64,000 nucleotides of DNA from Anaspis maculata (taxonomy: Eukaryota > Arthropoda > Insecta > Coleoptera > Scraptiidae), in the NCBI GenBank assembly GCA_949128115.1, contig OX421963.1, forward strand, positions 85,755,602 through 85,819,601. The letters run 5' to 3'. The translations under genes and the position numbers were made by a program. Positions within the stretch are counted from its first letter, which is position 1. Each line of letters opens with the position of its first letter. Below, one piece after another: positions 21,131-31,911 of this stretch. Under the pieces are notes generated by a model. That model searched no databases. It was not told the DNA's origin and saw nothing but the letters and a program-made list of their open reading frames with translations.

Positions 21131-21590
21131 AATCAACGTGAACCGCAGCAGGCCTGCGCAGGACCTGGCTTTGCATACTGCTCAGGACACCCAGGTGGAC
21201 ATCTTGATCCTCTCCGAACCAAACCGGAGAGGGGTCCGGAACGACTGGATCATCGACCCGAGAGGCGATGCTGCCTTAGTTATGATGAGTAAAAAGTTTC
21301 GCATACAAGAAAAGTGCGACGACCATAACGGCTTTGTTTGGGTGGATATCGGGAGCGTAAGAGTGTACTCGATGTACATCTCCCCGAATATCAGCCTTGA
21401 AAGCTTTTGCGAATATCTGGACGGCATTGAGACCACACTGACCGGATGCCAAGAGGCTATTGTCGCGGGCGACTTCAACGCCAAAGCAGCAAAGTGCGGC
21501 TCTATGGTAATCGACGCCAGGGGCAACCAGACTGCGGAAGTGGCCGCAAGAACAAGTCGTATCGCGTTTTTATCCGATCTGTCGCGATAA
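21111..21590 (+). pseudogene. R1-clade LINE ORF2, endonuclease N-terminal fragment
   Basis: Begins MAIRVMQINVNRSRPAQDL, with the catalytic N of the AP-type endonuclease, followed by DILILSEPN (catalytic E), GFVWVDIGSVRVYSMYISPN and AGDFNAKAAKCGS (catalytic D/N). These match the first 140 residues of R1, TRAS and SART ORF2. Similarity ends near 21555, before the SDH motif, and no RT follows. The site specificity of such endonucleases sets the insertion target, which is relevant to the adjacent pentamer array. Confidence 0.85.
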
Positions 21591-21799
21591 GGATCCGTCG
21601 TCGTACTATCTCGTGTACATTGCCCACACGTTGTCTTGGGTCATCGACGTACTGCAGAACAGTTCATGGGTCACTTTACCCTCGAGTCTGCCAAACTGCA
21701 AGTCACAAGAAAGACGAAGTTTGTAATAAATCCGCATGTCCCTCACAACTCAGCACTCTCCCATAGAATTAACGACAGGTGGGAAAACTGGCTTTGGGT

Positions 21800-22410
21800 G
21801 GTGAGTGGTTTTTCCAATAACGAGCGAGAAAGAGCTCCTGTTTTCACCGAGATCTCGGGTGATAGACGTCATCTTGGTCTTTTGGACTTCGGTGCTAACA
21901 GAGGTATCCTGGGAGGGGGGTGCTGTCCCTGCTGAGAAGATCCAACATGAAAATTCAAAAAAAAGTGCTGGATTTAGAGTGAAGACGGCCGATAACAAGA
22001 ACCAGCGTATCCTGGGCTCCGTGGATATTCCTGTAGTTCTGCAGAACCTCTTTAAGATAGTGAACTTTCTGGTCGTCCTGGGTGAAATCAACTTTGCAAA
22101 TTGCAAGTATGAAGTGAATGTAGTTCACCTTTCACAATTTCCGCAAATTTATTGTTCCAGTACGATGTCCTGAGCAGTGAAATCAAGTATCGGCGCCGAT
22201 GAATTCCATCCACACAAGAATTAGACGGGTGTAACTTCCCACAGTTCCCAGTCTTCCAAAGTGTGAGTACTTCTTTTAAAAACCAGGAATAGTTCACAAT
22301 GCTTCCATATTATGTGGTTTTTGGAAATAAATTCACGTCTTCTCCGCAAAGCTGAACGCTATGGGGTACATGCCCAGCACCTACTCCGACTATTTCCTCC
22401 CAGAAACGAA
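21800..22410 (+). pseudogene. Ty3/gypsy aspartic protease fragment
   Basis: Around 21880 the plus strand reads LLDFGANRGILG, corresponding to the LLDTGA(T/N)RSILG active-site motif of gypsy-type proteases, with the Thr/Ser replaced by Phe. After a frame change, 21965-22170 reads TADNKNQRILGSVDIPV and INFLVV-like and LGEINF blocks, the flap and C-terminal part of the enzyme. Sequence to 22409 is probably the same decaying element, followed by the hAT insertion. Integrase and the 3' end of apparently the same element lie at 24280-25720; RT is not seen. Confidence 0.65.
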
Positions 22411-22417
22411 TACTTAT

Positions 22418-24271
22418 TAGGGTGGGCCGAAAAATAATATTTTCGATTTTTTTATTCTAATAGTGCGGAAAAGATGCATAATCAAATTACAAAAAGAAAT
22501 TGTAACAGCGTTTTTGAAAAAAAATCATCACTTCAGGGTCCGCAATGACGTTGAAATTTCTATATTTGGAAAAAAAATTGCAAATTTTTATTAGGCCAGA
22601 AAATGTTTAAAAATATCTTTACAATGAAAAAATATGGAAATCAACAGTTAGGCACAAAAAACCCGTGTTCCAGTATTGTTTTTTCAATCACAAAAAAAAA
22701 ATGAAATTGAATTTACCGAAAAAGCCCAGTTGCCTTGAAGTTGCAGAAATGGTCACATTAAAAATTGAGCAACTTTGGGCGAAAACTTCAATTTCAACTG
22801 TTTCTCATACAAGAGTTCAAGCAATGATGAAATAATATCATACATCAATCAAAACGTTTTTGAAATTGTTAAAAGAGACCACCCAAATGAAAAAAAAAAC
22901 TTCAAAATGTCAAATAGCATTACCTAACTTGTGACATTGTGACACATCAAACTGAAGATAATAGAGTTCTCTTTCTGACAAACAAATTTTTAATCTTCCA
23001 TGTCACCTTCCAACCTTGCGAAAATTCTCTAATCCTTAATCGAAGGAAAGCTTTTCTCGATCCTATCAACTATCCCGATTCTTGGAAAAAATATTTTTAA
23101 ACGAAAACAGGTCGGTTCTTATTTTGAGGGTGGCATGTTGTCACAGTTTTATTGTCAACCCTTTCAAACTACTTCAATTCTAATAGCAATAAATTATCTA
23201 CCTTGTGATACATCAAGTTGAAAGTATGAAAATTTCCTCTATGCAAAAATAATTTCAAATTGCCCAAATCACCCTCTGATCCGTTTCAAAAATTGTCTTA
23301 ATTGGGGAGACAATGCAATGAAGATAAAAATTTGGCAACCCATGTCTCAGATGTTCCCCTCGAAATAAAAATCGCCCCGTTTTTGCTGAGAAATCTATTT
23401 TTCAAGAATCTGCAGTTAACAGAAAAACATTCCTTTAATCAACAATGAAAAAAATTTTAAAAGAGTTGAGAGGGTAGTTTGAAGATTTCAGAGTATTTTA
23501 ACGGACACAATGCTATTGCCTTCAATTTGGTGTATCACAAGATAAGTAATGCAATTTAAAATTTCAAACTAAGGTAGGGGGTGGGGGCAAAGGGATTGAA
23601 CATAAGAATTTGGCAATACGTGTCCTAGATGTCCCTCTCAAAAAGAAAATCGACTTGTGTCAGCTTTTTCTCAGAACGAAATTGTGCAGCGAGAAATTGG
23701 AGGTGAGTCCTTTTCAAAAAAACACATGTCGGATAATGAACTAAAAGAATTACTGAATGTTAACGATATAATTCCTTAATTAAAATTTCCACGTTTTCCC
23801 TGTTATACTCAATCAGTGAAGCGATTTGTGAAAACAGTTTTAGAAGCAGCATCAGCAGTTTGTGGAGCTGAATCAAGATATGGCTCTATTTATAGCAAGA
23901 ATGAATCTAGGAAACTGATGCCCATATTGGTATGTCAGAAAAATTTTAACCCAGAGAAACCGAAAACAAAAAATGTTGATAAAATATTGATAATTGAAGT
24001 CTTATCACTTAATTTCTGTCGAATAAAGAGTTTTATCTATTTTTTCACTAAGGTATTTCAACAGTTTCCTTCATAACTCAATTCGTTATCTTGCAAAAAC
24101 TGAATGTTGAGATATTTCTGAAAGACACGTCTTGCGGAGGCTGGAGACGAAAACTTGGGACAAAAAGCTTCTAGATATTTGAAAAGTATATGAAACTGCA
24201 ACTTTTCCGCGCTATAAGAAGTCCGTATTATGAAAACAAAAAAAACACACCTATAGCAGCGGCCCACCCTA
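22418..24271. mobile_element. Non-autonomous hAT-type DNA element, 1854 bp
   Basis: The ends are perfect 12-bp inverted repeats, TAGGGTGGGCCG and CGGCCCACCCTA, flanked on both sides by an 8-bp direct repeat ATACTTAT (22410-22417 and 24272-24279). An 8-bp duplication with a (C/T)AGGGTGGG-type terminus fits the hAT superfamily. No transposase domain is visible; 23816-24076 and 24058-24267 are short frames without motifs. The interior is AT-rich with two degenerate internal copies of a segment around 22930-23350 and 23500-23700 (shared ACATCAA..GAAAG and AATTTGGCAA..GT..C..ATGT motifs). It inserted into the gypsy remnant. Confidence 0.88.
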
Positions 24272-24279
24272 ATACTTAT

Positions 24280-25320
24280 GGCACCTTCAAGGGCTTCAAA
24301 ATAAGCACTGACTAGACATTATTGTTCAAGGAACAAGCCGAGGCACAAGCACAGTTTTCACATCCCACTTAGGTAATTTCCTCATCATCAATTTTCATGA
24401 CAGCGTCAAGCTTGATCTTTCAAACATCAGTGCAAGCAATTGCCAAGTTCTAGGGAGTTTTCAAATTTCAAACTCAGAAACTTAGAAACAAAATCTCACA
24501 GCGGACTAGAATCACGGTACAAGTGAACCTACTATCAGTCGACGTCATGGGATCCGCTGCTATGATTCAGGAATTGGTTCAGCTACCCTGTTAGTTGTTT
24601 CGGATTATTTCACGAAGTATTCGTTACTGCACCCAATGCGACAGGCAACATCAGACGTGATCACGGTTTCTGGAGGACCAGGTTTGTCTAGTTTCTGGAG
24701 CCTACAAAATCGTGACATGCTTAACGCTACCCCCTTCAGTGCAACTGCCTTCAAAAAGCTACTTTGTGATTACCATGTCAAGGCCTGGTATAATGCTTGA
24801 TATCATCCGCAGGTGAATCCCGTGGAGCGTATCAACCGGGTGATTGGAACAACAGCAATCAGGTCATACATCACTTGCGATCATCGCGACTTCAATTTCC
24901 TGAATTTCGGCAGATACGTGATAGCTACAGGCGACTTTTATGGAATAATCGATCTTCATGCAGACGCGGCCACGTTGATGCGAAATGCTTCCAGTCGGGA
25001 ACTCTATGCTAAAGAGGTGGAAGAATTGCCAGAGTTGTTACAAGGACGTGAGTCGAAATTTGGAGAGAGCTTACCAGAAAAATTGTCGCAATCACAATAT
25101 GAAGAAACGACCCACAGACACCTACGACTTTGGCGATAGGATGGGGAAAAAGAATGACGTCCTGTCGAGCGGAGCTCAAACTTTGCTGCCAAATTAACGC
25201 AGGGATTTGTCATTTGTGTCGTAAGAAAACGAGTATATCCACTCGTATACTAGCTTGAAGACCTAGAAGGTAACGACGTTGGACAATTCCACGTAAAAGA
25301 TTTGAAACCTCACGTTTCAG
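24280..25320 (+). pseudogene. Ty3/gypsy integrase and C-terminal tail
   Basis: From about 24535 the plus strand reads a VDVMG-type catalytic start (first D), LLVVSDYFTKYS, a region where the second D is degenerate (FSATAFKKLLCDY), then NA-stop-YHPQVNPVERINRV at 24795-24840, the strongly conserved third-residue block of gypsy integrases (the NPxER Glu). The in-frame TGA is at 24798-24800. Further down, LSSGAQ..AAKLTQGF and LEDLEGNDVGQFHVKDLKPHV-type text at 25157-25318 is the C-terminal tail. 24280-24530 has no readable domain. It is the continuation of the element whose protease lies beyond the hAT insertion. Confidence 0.85.
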
Positions 25321-25700
25321 ATGATCCTGATAAGTCAAGGACTGATCAATTTTTGTCAAATACCGAATTCGACCCGACGATGATTGATGATTAACTTGCC
25401 TGATGATGACCAAACTACCCGATTAGTGACTGTTTTTTGCTAGTTCGTATACCAAGCCGATATTTTTCTCTTCTTTCGGAGACTTATCTTTGCGCAACTA
25501 GTCTGCCTTGTGTACAAAGAATATTCCACCCTGATCAAGATAAGTTCCGTGTGTAAATAACCGTTTTCCTTAGAACTAGAGTAGCCTTAAGTGAAGTAGC
25601 ATTTCAAATATTCCTTTATAGTGGGGGTTAACAGCATACATCTGGAGTAACAGCGGTGCTTCAGTCTCTGTGGTGGTGACTGGTGAGGTTTTTTTTATAA

Positions 25701-25960
25701 GGAAGAGGGGGTGTGTGACGACATTACCCCCTTACCCCAGATGTCAAAATTAAAATTCAATTGATGTATGTGATATAAATGAAGCTAACATTTTTATAAT
25801 TTCCAGTATTTAATTAAAATTTCTTAGGACCGTTCAGGACATCTTTGTGGCATTATTTTTGGCCCGAATATGTCTGCAGTTAGCGAACAGTTCCAGCTCC
25901 CCTCCAGCTTTGGATCCGAGTTCATTTCTCGTTACCGCTGCGCCGGCCGGTACAACAAAA
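25701..25960 (+). repeat. Gypsy polypurine tract and possible 3' LTR start
   Basis: A purine run GGAAGAGGGGG at 25701-25711 is followed by TGTGTGACGACATTACCCCC, the usual arrangement of polypurine tract and LTR start (TG) at the end of a gypsy element. It lies 380 bp after the integrase tail. I cannot define the LTR end or find a second copy, so the LTR length is a guess. Confidence 0.5.
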
Positions 25961-27785
25961 TAGTAATTCAAAGTTTTCCGAGTGCAATCGCCCAGTGATT
26001 AAGAGTCGTGAAAGCTCCGTCGCAGTTCCCCGGAAAAGCCAGCGATAATTAGAACTGGCTGGAACTTTTTTTATTTAATATTTGAACGCTACTAACCGAT
26101 CTCGAACTAGATCAATAGTCGATCAAACAAAAACTCTATTCACACACACAGACACACACGCAGGCTCATAAACATGAATGATTAACATGTAGACTGGCCT
26201 GTACAACTAATTATTTATTCAACGAGCTACTGTGGAAAGGCCCGAAGCGCAGGATATTCCATCCATACGTTCGTATGGGTACCCACTGCTACACAAAACT
26301 AGCCATGTAGTATCTGAATAATACCAGTCGCGCGAATAATTTACTGTGGTGCCTAAGTAGTGTTATTATTTAATTACCCGGCAATTAGGCTTGGAGCAGT
26401 TTTACAAGCAATTACATATCTATAATCTGTAAGTAGCGATAATGGTCACGATGGTGGTGAAGTTATCAATCCTTGCGTTTTTGCGAAAATGATTGCGGGT
26501 AGCTTTGATTCGATTAGAAAAAAAAATTGGACAAAAAACGGAGCTGGTAATATGCAAATTGAATAATTCTTTTTCCGATAATCGCCAGTTGACACCTCGA
26601 GCAATTCAGCGCCACCGGAATCATTATTGAATTAATGAAAGACCGTATGAATGTATTTGAATGCATAAATAGGTGCTGTAATAAGGCACTTTATATAACT
26701 GAATAATCACGTCGTAAAGGAACGTGATACGATATAGGGCTTTTATACGACTTTTTGTTAGTTTATAATTGCGATAGTTTTGTTTTTCTTCAATTTACTT
26801 ACAGCTTCAGTGATTGCTTTCGACACAAGCAATGTGTTTATCTGGTCATGCATTGGCATTTTCTGTCGAGTTTTGTTGTCGGGTCGCAATGGATCGACGC
26901 GGTTGGAAAAAATTAGGACTCGTTAGCCTCTCGTGTATGTAGCCTCTCTATAGCCTTCTCGGTGCTCGCTTACACATAAAACTGAATTGTACAAATTGCT
27001 TCTGAGTACTAAAGCAGGATTCATCCACTAATCCTGATACTCTCTCAAAACGTTATCATCGCCATTCTCAATGATCTGTCGAGGAAAATAATTAGGAATT
27101 TACTTAGTACGAGTGCTCGCCCGCGTGCAGATACATAAAATTATAATAATTCCGGAGAGATAGCAGTGTGTTGTGTGCCCCGTCTCTCTGCTATAATAGC
27201 AGAGGAGAATATTACCCCCGATTAATTGCGGTTGCGATAGGAGGCTGCGATAAGGCCGAGAGTAGCGCTGTGTGTGTATGGTGGAAAACGAGAGACAGAA
27301 CGAAGCCCGAGGGCCTGGTGCATCCTCTTTCTCTCTGCCCCGTGCTCTCGTATACGTAGCGATCATGAGTGTACAGTTGGAGAAGATTCGCGGCCTGCCT
27401 GGGGTTCTGCAGGCGGAACCACGCATTAACACCTACCTATACGAGACCGCGCTCGCTATCTGGTGTAAACTATCTTCTCGCACATCAGCAGAGCTCAGAG
27501 AGTGCTGTGTGTGATTGTGTGAACGATATGAACATTTGCGAGCATATGAAAAGATGTTGCATGCCGGGGAGCAAAGTTCACCCATTAGCGAACACACTGT
27601 GACAATGTGAAAACCGCCGAATGATGATGTGTATCCAAAAATTTGATAATCACCTCCCATTTGTACAATACGAGTTTTGCCAAGTTCCCACTAATCATGA
27701 GTTTGAGTTTTTTCCGGTTCAATGGTTCAATGCGCAGTACACAATCGGGTTAGCACCGCGCAGCCTCTTTTCGCCTGTCCAATTT
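25961..27785. other. Host-like noncoding block with homeodomain-type cores
   Basis: No transposon motif, terminal repeat or credible ORF is present. The sequence is complex, with repeated TAATTA/ATTAAT-type cores (for example AATTAATGAA near 26630 and TTTAATTACC near 26370), a short CA-rich tract near 26140 and CTCTCTGC-type stretches near 27180-27480. Overlapping ORFs on both strands at 27100-27660 share the same compositional bias and look fortuitous. It may be intronic or regulatory host DNA; this is inference from composition only. Confidence 0.45.
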
Positions 27786-28481
27786 TTATCCTCCACCTCC
27801 TCGTGGTAAACCTAGTATCTTAGCAGTCCAAGACTGGGTAGCCAACCCCAGTGGAAACAGGATCAGAGTTAAAGAGAAAGGGAGAAATGGTCTGCCAAAA
27901 AGGGATCTGAGCATGGGGCTAACCAGCCTCATCCTGCTGAAAAACCTTGTTACGTTCGGATTTTGCCGCGCCAATACTCCCCTACCGGTAACGCGTTCAT
28001 GCCATGCCACTGCCCGCAGTTTGGTGGCAAAGTGGGGTCTTTTTCCGCCGGCATTATCACCACTTCTAGTACTGATTACTGTTCCACGTGATAGTGTCGA
28101 CCGATTCACTGTTTGGCTTTTGTTGGCAGATTGCTGGCCACGACGGTTGAAAGACTGAACGTTTGCCGGCTTTCTGAGTCGGCCAACGTCTCCTTGTGGC
28201 GCTAGAGCCCAAAGATTTGGTGGCGCCCCTGAGAAAAGCACATCAACAAGCATTTTGTCCGGCGAGCTGTGCCGGCACCACCACGATGACAAGGCAGCGT
28301 CCAGCGGAAGTACTCTATGCACGGCCGGCTGTGGATAGGTCGACCCAAGCCCATTTGTACAATGATCCCTCACGTTACACGTTACACATCTTGTAACTAA
28401 CAAAACATCTTCAGTGAATTTCCTCAAGGGTTCTTCAATATTTTGAATCGACCAGGCACTCTTCTCTTTGAGCTCGTTCAA
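27786..28481 (-). CDS. Unrecognised ORF, 231 aa, low confidence
   Basis: An open frame of 231 codons on the minus strand. It has a Cys-containing stretch (VTRCVTCNVRDHC), a Ser/Asn/Gln-rich middle and a basic C-terminus ending in a hydrophobic segment and GGGG. No domain can be named. Two tandem ACGTTACAC units at 28371-28387 show a local duplication. The 3' neighbour on the same strand is a LINE tail at 28551. It might be part of an LTR-element leader or gag, or a chance ORF. Confidence 0.25.
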   Translation of the reverse strand: MNELKEKSAWSIQNIEEPLRKFTEDVLLVTRCVTCNVRDHCTNGLGSTYPQPAVHRVLPLDAALSSWWCRHSSPDKMLVDVLFSGAPPNLWALAPQGDVGRLRKPANVQSFNRRGQQSANKSQTVNRSTLSRGTVISTRSGDNAGGKRPHFATKLRAVAWHERVTGRGVLARQNPNVTRFFSRMRLVSPMLRSLFGRPFLPFSLTLILFPLGLATQSWTAKILGLPRGGGG

Positions 28482-28550
28482 ACGCGATCAAAGTCTTATC
28501 AAAGTACAATTTTCAACGTCTGTTGAAAATTGACAACCAAGCTTGGTTGT

Positions 28551-28574
28551 TAATAATAATAATAATAATAATAA
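28551..28574. repeat. (TAA)n microsatellite at LINE 3' end
   Basis: About eight TAA units that end the LINE. A small hairpin (TTTTCAAC/GTTGAAAA, about 28510-28528) lies just outside it. Confidence 0.8.
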
Positions 28575-29026
28575 ATGGACTTTATTCAGTAAATGAATAT
28601 TAAATGAAGAGGGGCGAAGTCTAGCACAATTGCTATTCTACTTAACCCTCTCAACATGTTACAAAATAAAATATGACAAGAAAAAATGCATAGCAGACAA
28701 AACAAAAAAACAAGCAATAAATTTTTAACACATGAATTATATGGAATGAGGGAGGAAAACAAAATCAATTGCTAATTTTCATCACAAGAAAATAATGTAA
28801 AAAATTAAAGTAAGAAATCAAATGTAAGAAATTAACACAAAATTGAACAAAAATTAACACAAAATTGAATAGAAATCTGTATCCTCAGTGCAAGAGGATA
28901 GAGCAAGAAGGAAAGATAACAGCAATGAGGCTAAAGTAAGAAAGAAAAAAAAACAACTGTAGGGACAGACTTAATCAATGGTCAAAAAGCCGCAGGGAAG
29001 AGAAGCATAAAGAAATGAGTTGAAAG

Positions 29027-30115
29027 TCAAATTCCACCCGATAAAATCAATCTGATGAGCTGGCTTTTGAAAGACGAAAGCGATGGCGACTGCATCAACC
29101 CACGAGGAAAAGAGTTGGAAAGTTTCACAGAGTTATAAGTGAAAGATCTTCGAAATAAAGTCGTATGGTGGTGAGGCATTGTCAATCTATCATTAGACCA
29201 TCTTAAATTTAAGCCCACGGAACAAGCGTCCGATCGTAATACAAGTTTACTTCTCAAAGCTACACTGCATAAATCAAACTTGAAAAGCTTGTAAAGAAAG
29301 TTCCCCAACTGGGAGATGCGACGCTGTTCCATGTTGAGCCAACCAATCTCGGACAACTTTAAGGACACGTGATCATACTTTCTAAGACCGTATATACATC
29401 TTATACAGGCATTCTGGACTCTCTGTATTCTACTTTTTGTGACAGAATCAAGACAAGGCCCATAAATGAAACTACAGTAATTGTAGAAAGAGAGTACAAG
29501 AGTATCGCAGAGGTGTTTCTTCAACGGGAAGCTCAGTATGTGTCGGTTAGCGTATATTAGTTTTAAAGCTGAATAAGATTTTTTCAAAAGTGACGTAACG
29601 TGATCCTTGAATCTTAAATTTGTATCAAGGATAACGCCAAGATTGCGAGATGAATCGACGTATGGGATTTGAACGTCATCAATCTTGAGAAAAAAACCAT
29701 TATTCAATAAAAATTCTTTTTGTTTTTTAGTTGCGAATAACAAAGCACAGGATTTTGAAGGATTAAGGAGTAACGCGTGTTCTTTGGAAAGGGAGCTTAA
29801 CTTATCCAAGTCCTTCTGAACATGCTCACGAGCCGCAAGAAAATCCGAATAATGAAAGCTGAAGTGCAATTGCGTGTCATCGGCGTAGGCTTGGACCTTG
29901 CATTTATCCGTGCATGTTAAAACGTCAGAAGTATACACAATAAATAACAATGGACCGAGTATTGAACCCTGCGGTTCGTCAGAAATTTTTAATGGCGGCT
30001 TTACAGAACTTCGTTTGTCGCTGGCCAATAGGATTCGATCTGCCTGTACTCCCCTACCTTCTTCCATAATTCCCGCGACACGAGTTTCTGTCGTCGTGTC
30101 GTTCAAATTATTCAA
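29027..30115 (-). pseudogene. LINE reverse transcriptase, C-terminal 362 codons
   Basis: The frame contains PQGSILGPLLFIVYTSDV (motif B region, with the usual V before PQGS replaced by E), AYADDTQLHFSF (intact YADD active site), LLNPSKSCALLFATKK, and NLGVILDTNLRFKDHV. It is followed by the thumb and C-terminal region with RIQRVQNACIRCIYG and WLNMEQRR. Fingers, motif A and the endonuclease are absent, so it cannot function. The first 45 codons (NLNDTTTETRV...) do not match the family and probably read through the truncation junction. The uninterrupted frame suggests moderate age. Confidence 0.85.
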
Positions 30116-30229
30116 CTACAGTGGAGTGGGGGACTGTCGCCGGCGACAAACGAACTTCTGTGAAGCCGCCATCAAGGGTTTTCTCATCCCACCAACCATG
30201 AAATGAGATTATTCATCCTCCATTTCGAT

Positions 30230-31900
30230 TCTCCCAAGTCCATAAATTTTCTGGAGGAATTCTGTGAGAATTCAAAGAGGAGACAGCCCTGAGCTCAAGC
30301 TTATGTTGAGTCCAAGAAAGTCTGCAGGATCTCGATGGAGCTCAACAGAAAATTAGAGGAACTCTGAAGCAATGGAGCAAAAGAACTGTAATCCTGGGAA
30401 ATTTTTTGAGGGGCTCAGATTTTCTCCAGAGGAGCTTGAAGGAACTCTGAAAGAGGTTAGTGAGGGAATTCTGGAGGATTCAATTGGAAAAGGGACATCT
30501 TCTAGAGAAGGTAGAGGACTAGAACTTGATATTTCAGAGAAACTCTGAGAGAAATTTGGAAAAAGCTCGGAGAAGCTCTAGTGAGTTTCAGGGTAACTCT
30601 GCTGAACTTCGGAGGAACCCTGGATGGAGAAGCTTGGTACGGGAACTCCGGGGAGCTCAATCGCAAAAACGACCTCTTTCATGCAAGTTGGAGGACTTCG
30701 ATGGAAACTGAAAATTTTAGGGGAACTCCAGTGAGTTAGGGAAAAACTCCAAGGAGCAAGAAAAGCAATAGTGAAATTCAAGCTCTCTGGAGAATCGACG
30801 AAGTAACTCTGGAAGAGCTTAGCAGAGTAGCTGCGGAGAGTTGGATCGCAAAAATGACCTCTTGTGTGCAAGGTAGAGGAATGGGAACTGAGTATTCTAA
30901 TAAAAATACGAGAAATTCATGACAAACTCGGGGGAGCTCCGGTGACGTTCAGTGTAAGTCTGTAGGAACTCCGAATGAGCCCAGCAAAAGTATTCTGTAG
31001 AACTCAGTCGTGAAAATTACCTTTTCTGTGCAAGTAAGAGCTGTGCAAGTGAGAGAACTTCAATGGAAACTGAGTATTCTAGGGAGACTACAAGGGATTT
31101 AAGAAACACTCGAAAGAACTCTCGCGAAATTGACGCTAACTTTGTAGTGGCAGGAACTTTGAAGGATCTCGACAGAGGCACCTCGAGAAAAAAAAACCAA
31201 TCGCAAAAATGTGGCTTCTTTTGTGTAAATTGAGAGGTTCAATGGGAGCTCAATTTTTTGGATAAACTCCAAGGAGCTCTGGAAAACTTGAAGAAGCTCT
31301 GGTAAAGTTCAACGCTGGAGAATTTCGGAGGAACTCTGGAAGACCGCAAGGAGCTGGAAAGCCTGGACCTTCCTGCAAGTTCAAGGAACTTCATTATTCA
31401 GAACTAGAAAATCTCGCTCAACTCCATCAAGGAATTCTTGGGAAACTCGGAGGAGCTCCGGTGGAACTTTAGAGAATTTTGAAGCGACTATGGAAGGAGC
31501 TTATCAAGGGAACTGTAGGGAACTCGCAATCGCCAAAGTGAGTTCTTTTAAGCAAGTACTTGAACTGAAAATTTTAGGAAAACTTCGAGAAATCCGAGAA
31601 AACTTCGGAGGAGCTCTGTGAAATGCAGTCTAACTCTGTAGAAACTCGGTAAACCGGGTGGAAATAAGGAGGCGCTTGGCAGGGAAGCTTCGGGGGAACT
31701 GAATCGCAAATATGACCTCTTTTTTGTGCAAGCTTGAGGACTTCAGGGAAAACTACTAATTTTCTAGCAGAAGTCTGAGGGGCTTCATGAAAGCTCGTAG
31801 AGCTCTGGTGAAATTCGGGATAGCTTTGGAGAACTCGGAGGAACTCAGAAGCAGCTCAGCAGGATAACTCAGCAGAGTTCATTTCTATTGACCAGTAACT
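30230..31900. repeat. Degenerate purine-rich tandem array, period about 175-190 bp
   Basis: The plus strand is strongly G/A-rich and full of GGAACTC, GGAGCTC and AACTCTG variants. A recognisable block with TCGCAAAAA-x-GACCTCTTT-x-GTGCAAG and then GGAACTGA-x-ATTCTAGG recurs at about 30490, 30660, 30845, 31010, 31200, 31520 and 31700. Most copies are 165-192 bp apart and perhaps 70-80% alike. No ORF of note lies in it. It fits an old satellite-like or minisatellite expansion of host or transposon origin. It starts about 100 bp after the truncated end of the LINE. Confidence 0.72.
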
Positions 31901-31911
31901 TTGTAGAAATT

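Larger units (their letters stand above)
11804..21590 (+). mobile_element. R1-clade LINE (TRAS/SART-like), split by BEL/Pao and 3'-truncated
   Basis: Plus-strand element with a 5' leader (11804-12151), ORF1 in two parts (12152-13758 and 20549-about 21110) and the start of ORF2 (21111-21590). ORF1 ends in CCHC zinc knuckles and ORF2 begins with an R1-type endonuclease overlapping the end of ORF1, the usual R1-clade layout. Removing the BEL/Pao element and one CAAAT copy makes ORF1 continue in frame across the junction. The RT and 3' end are missing after about 21590. Its 5' end abuts a telomere-like pentamer array, as expected for telomere-specific members (TRAS, SART), but this is an inference. 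Confidence 0.8.
28551..30120 (-). mobile_element. 5'-truncated LINE with (TAA)n tail
   Basis: Minus-strand LINE remnant: the 3' half of an RT ORF (29027-30115), about 450 bp of 3' UTR, and a trinucleotide (TTA/TAA)8 tail at 28551-28574 in place of poly(A). The motif SSRNLGVILD and the RVQNACIRCIYGLRKYDH block match the RT C-terminal region of Jockey/CR1-related LINEs common in insects. 5' truncation near 30115 is typical of incomplete reverse transcription. Confidence 0.82.
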
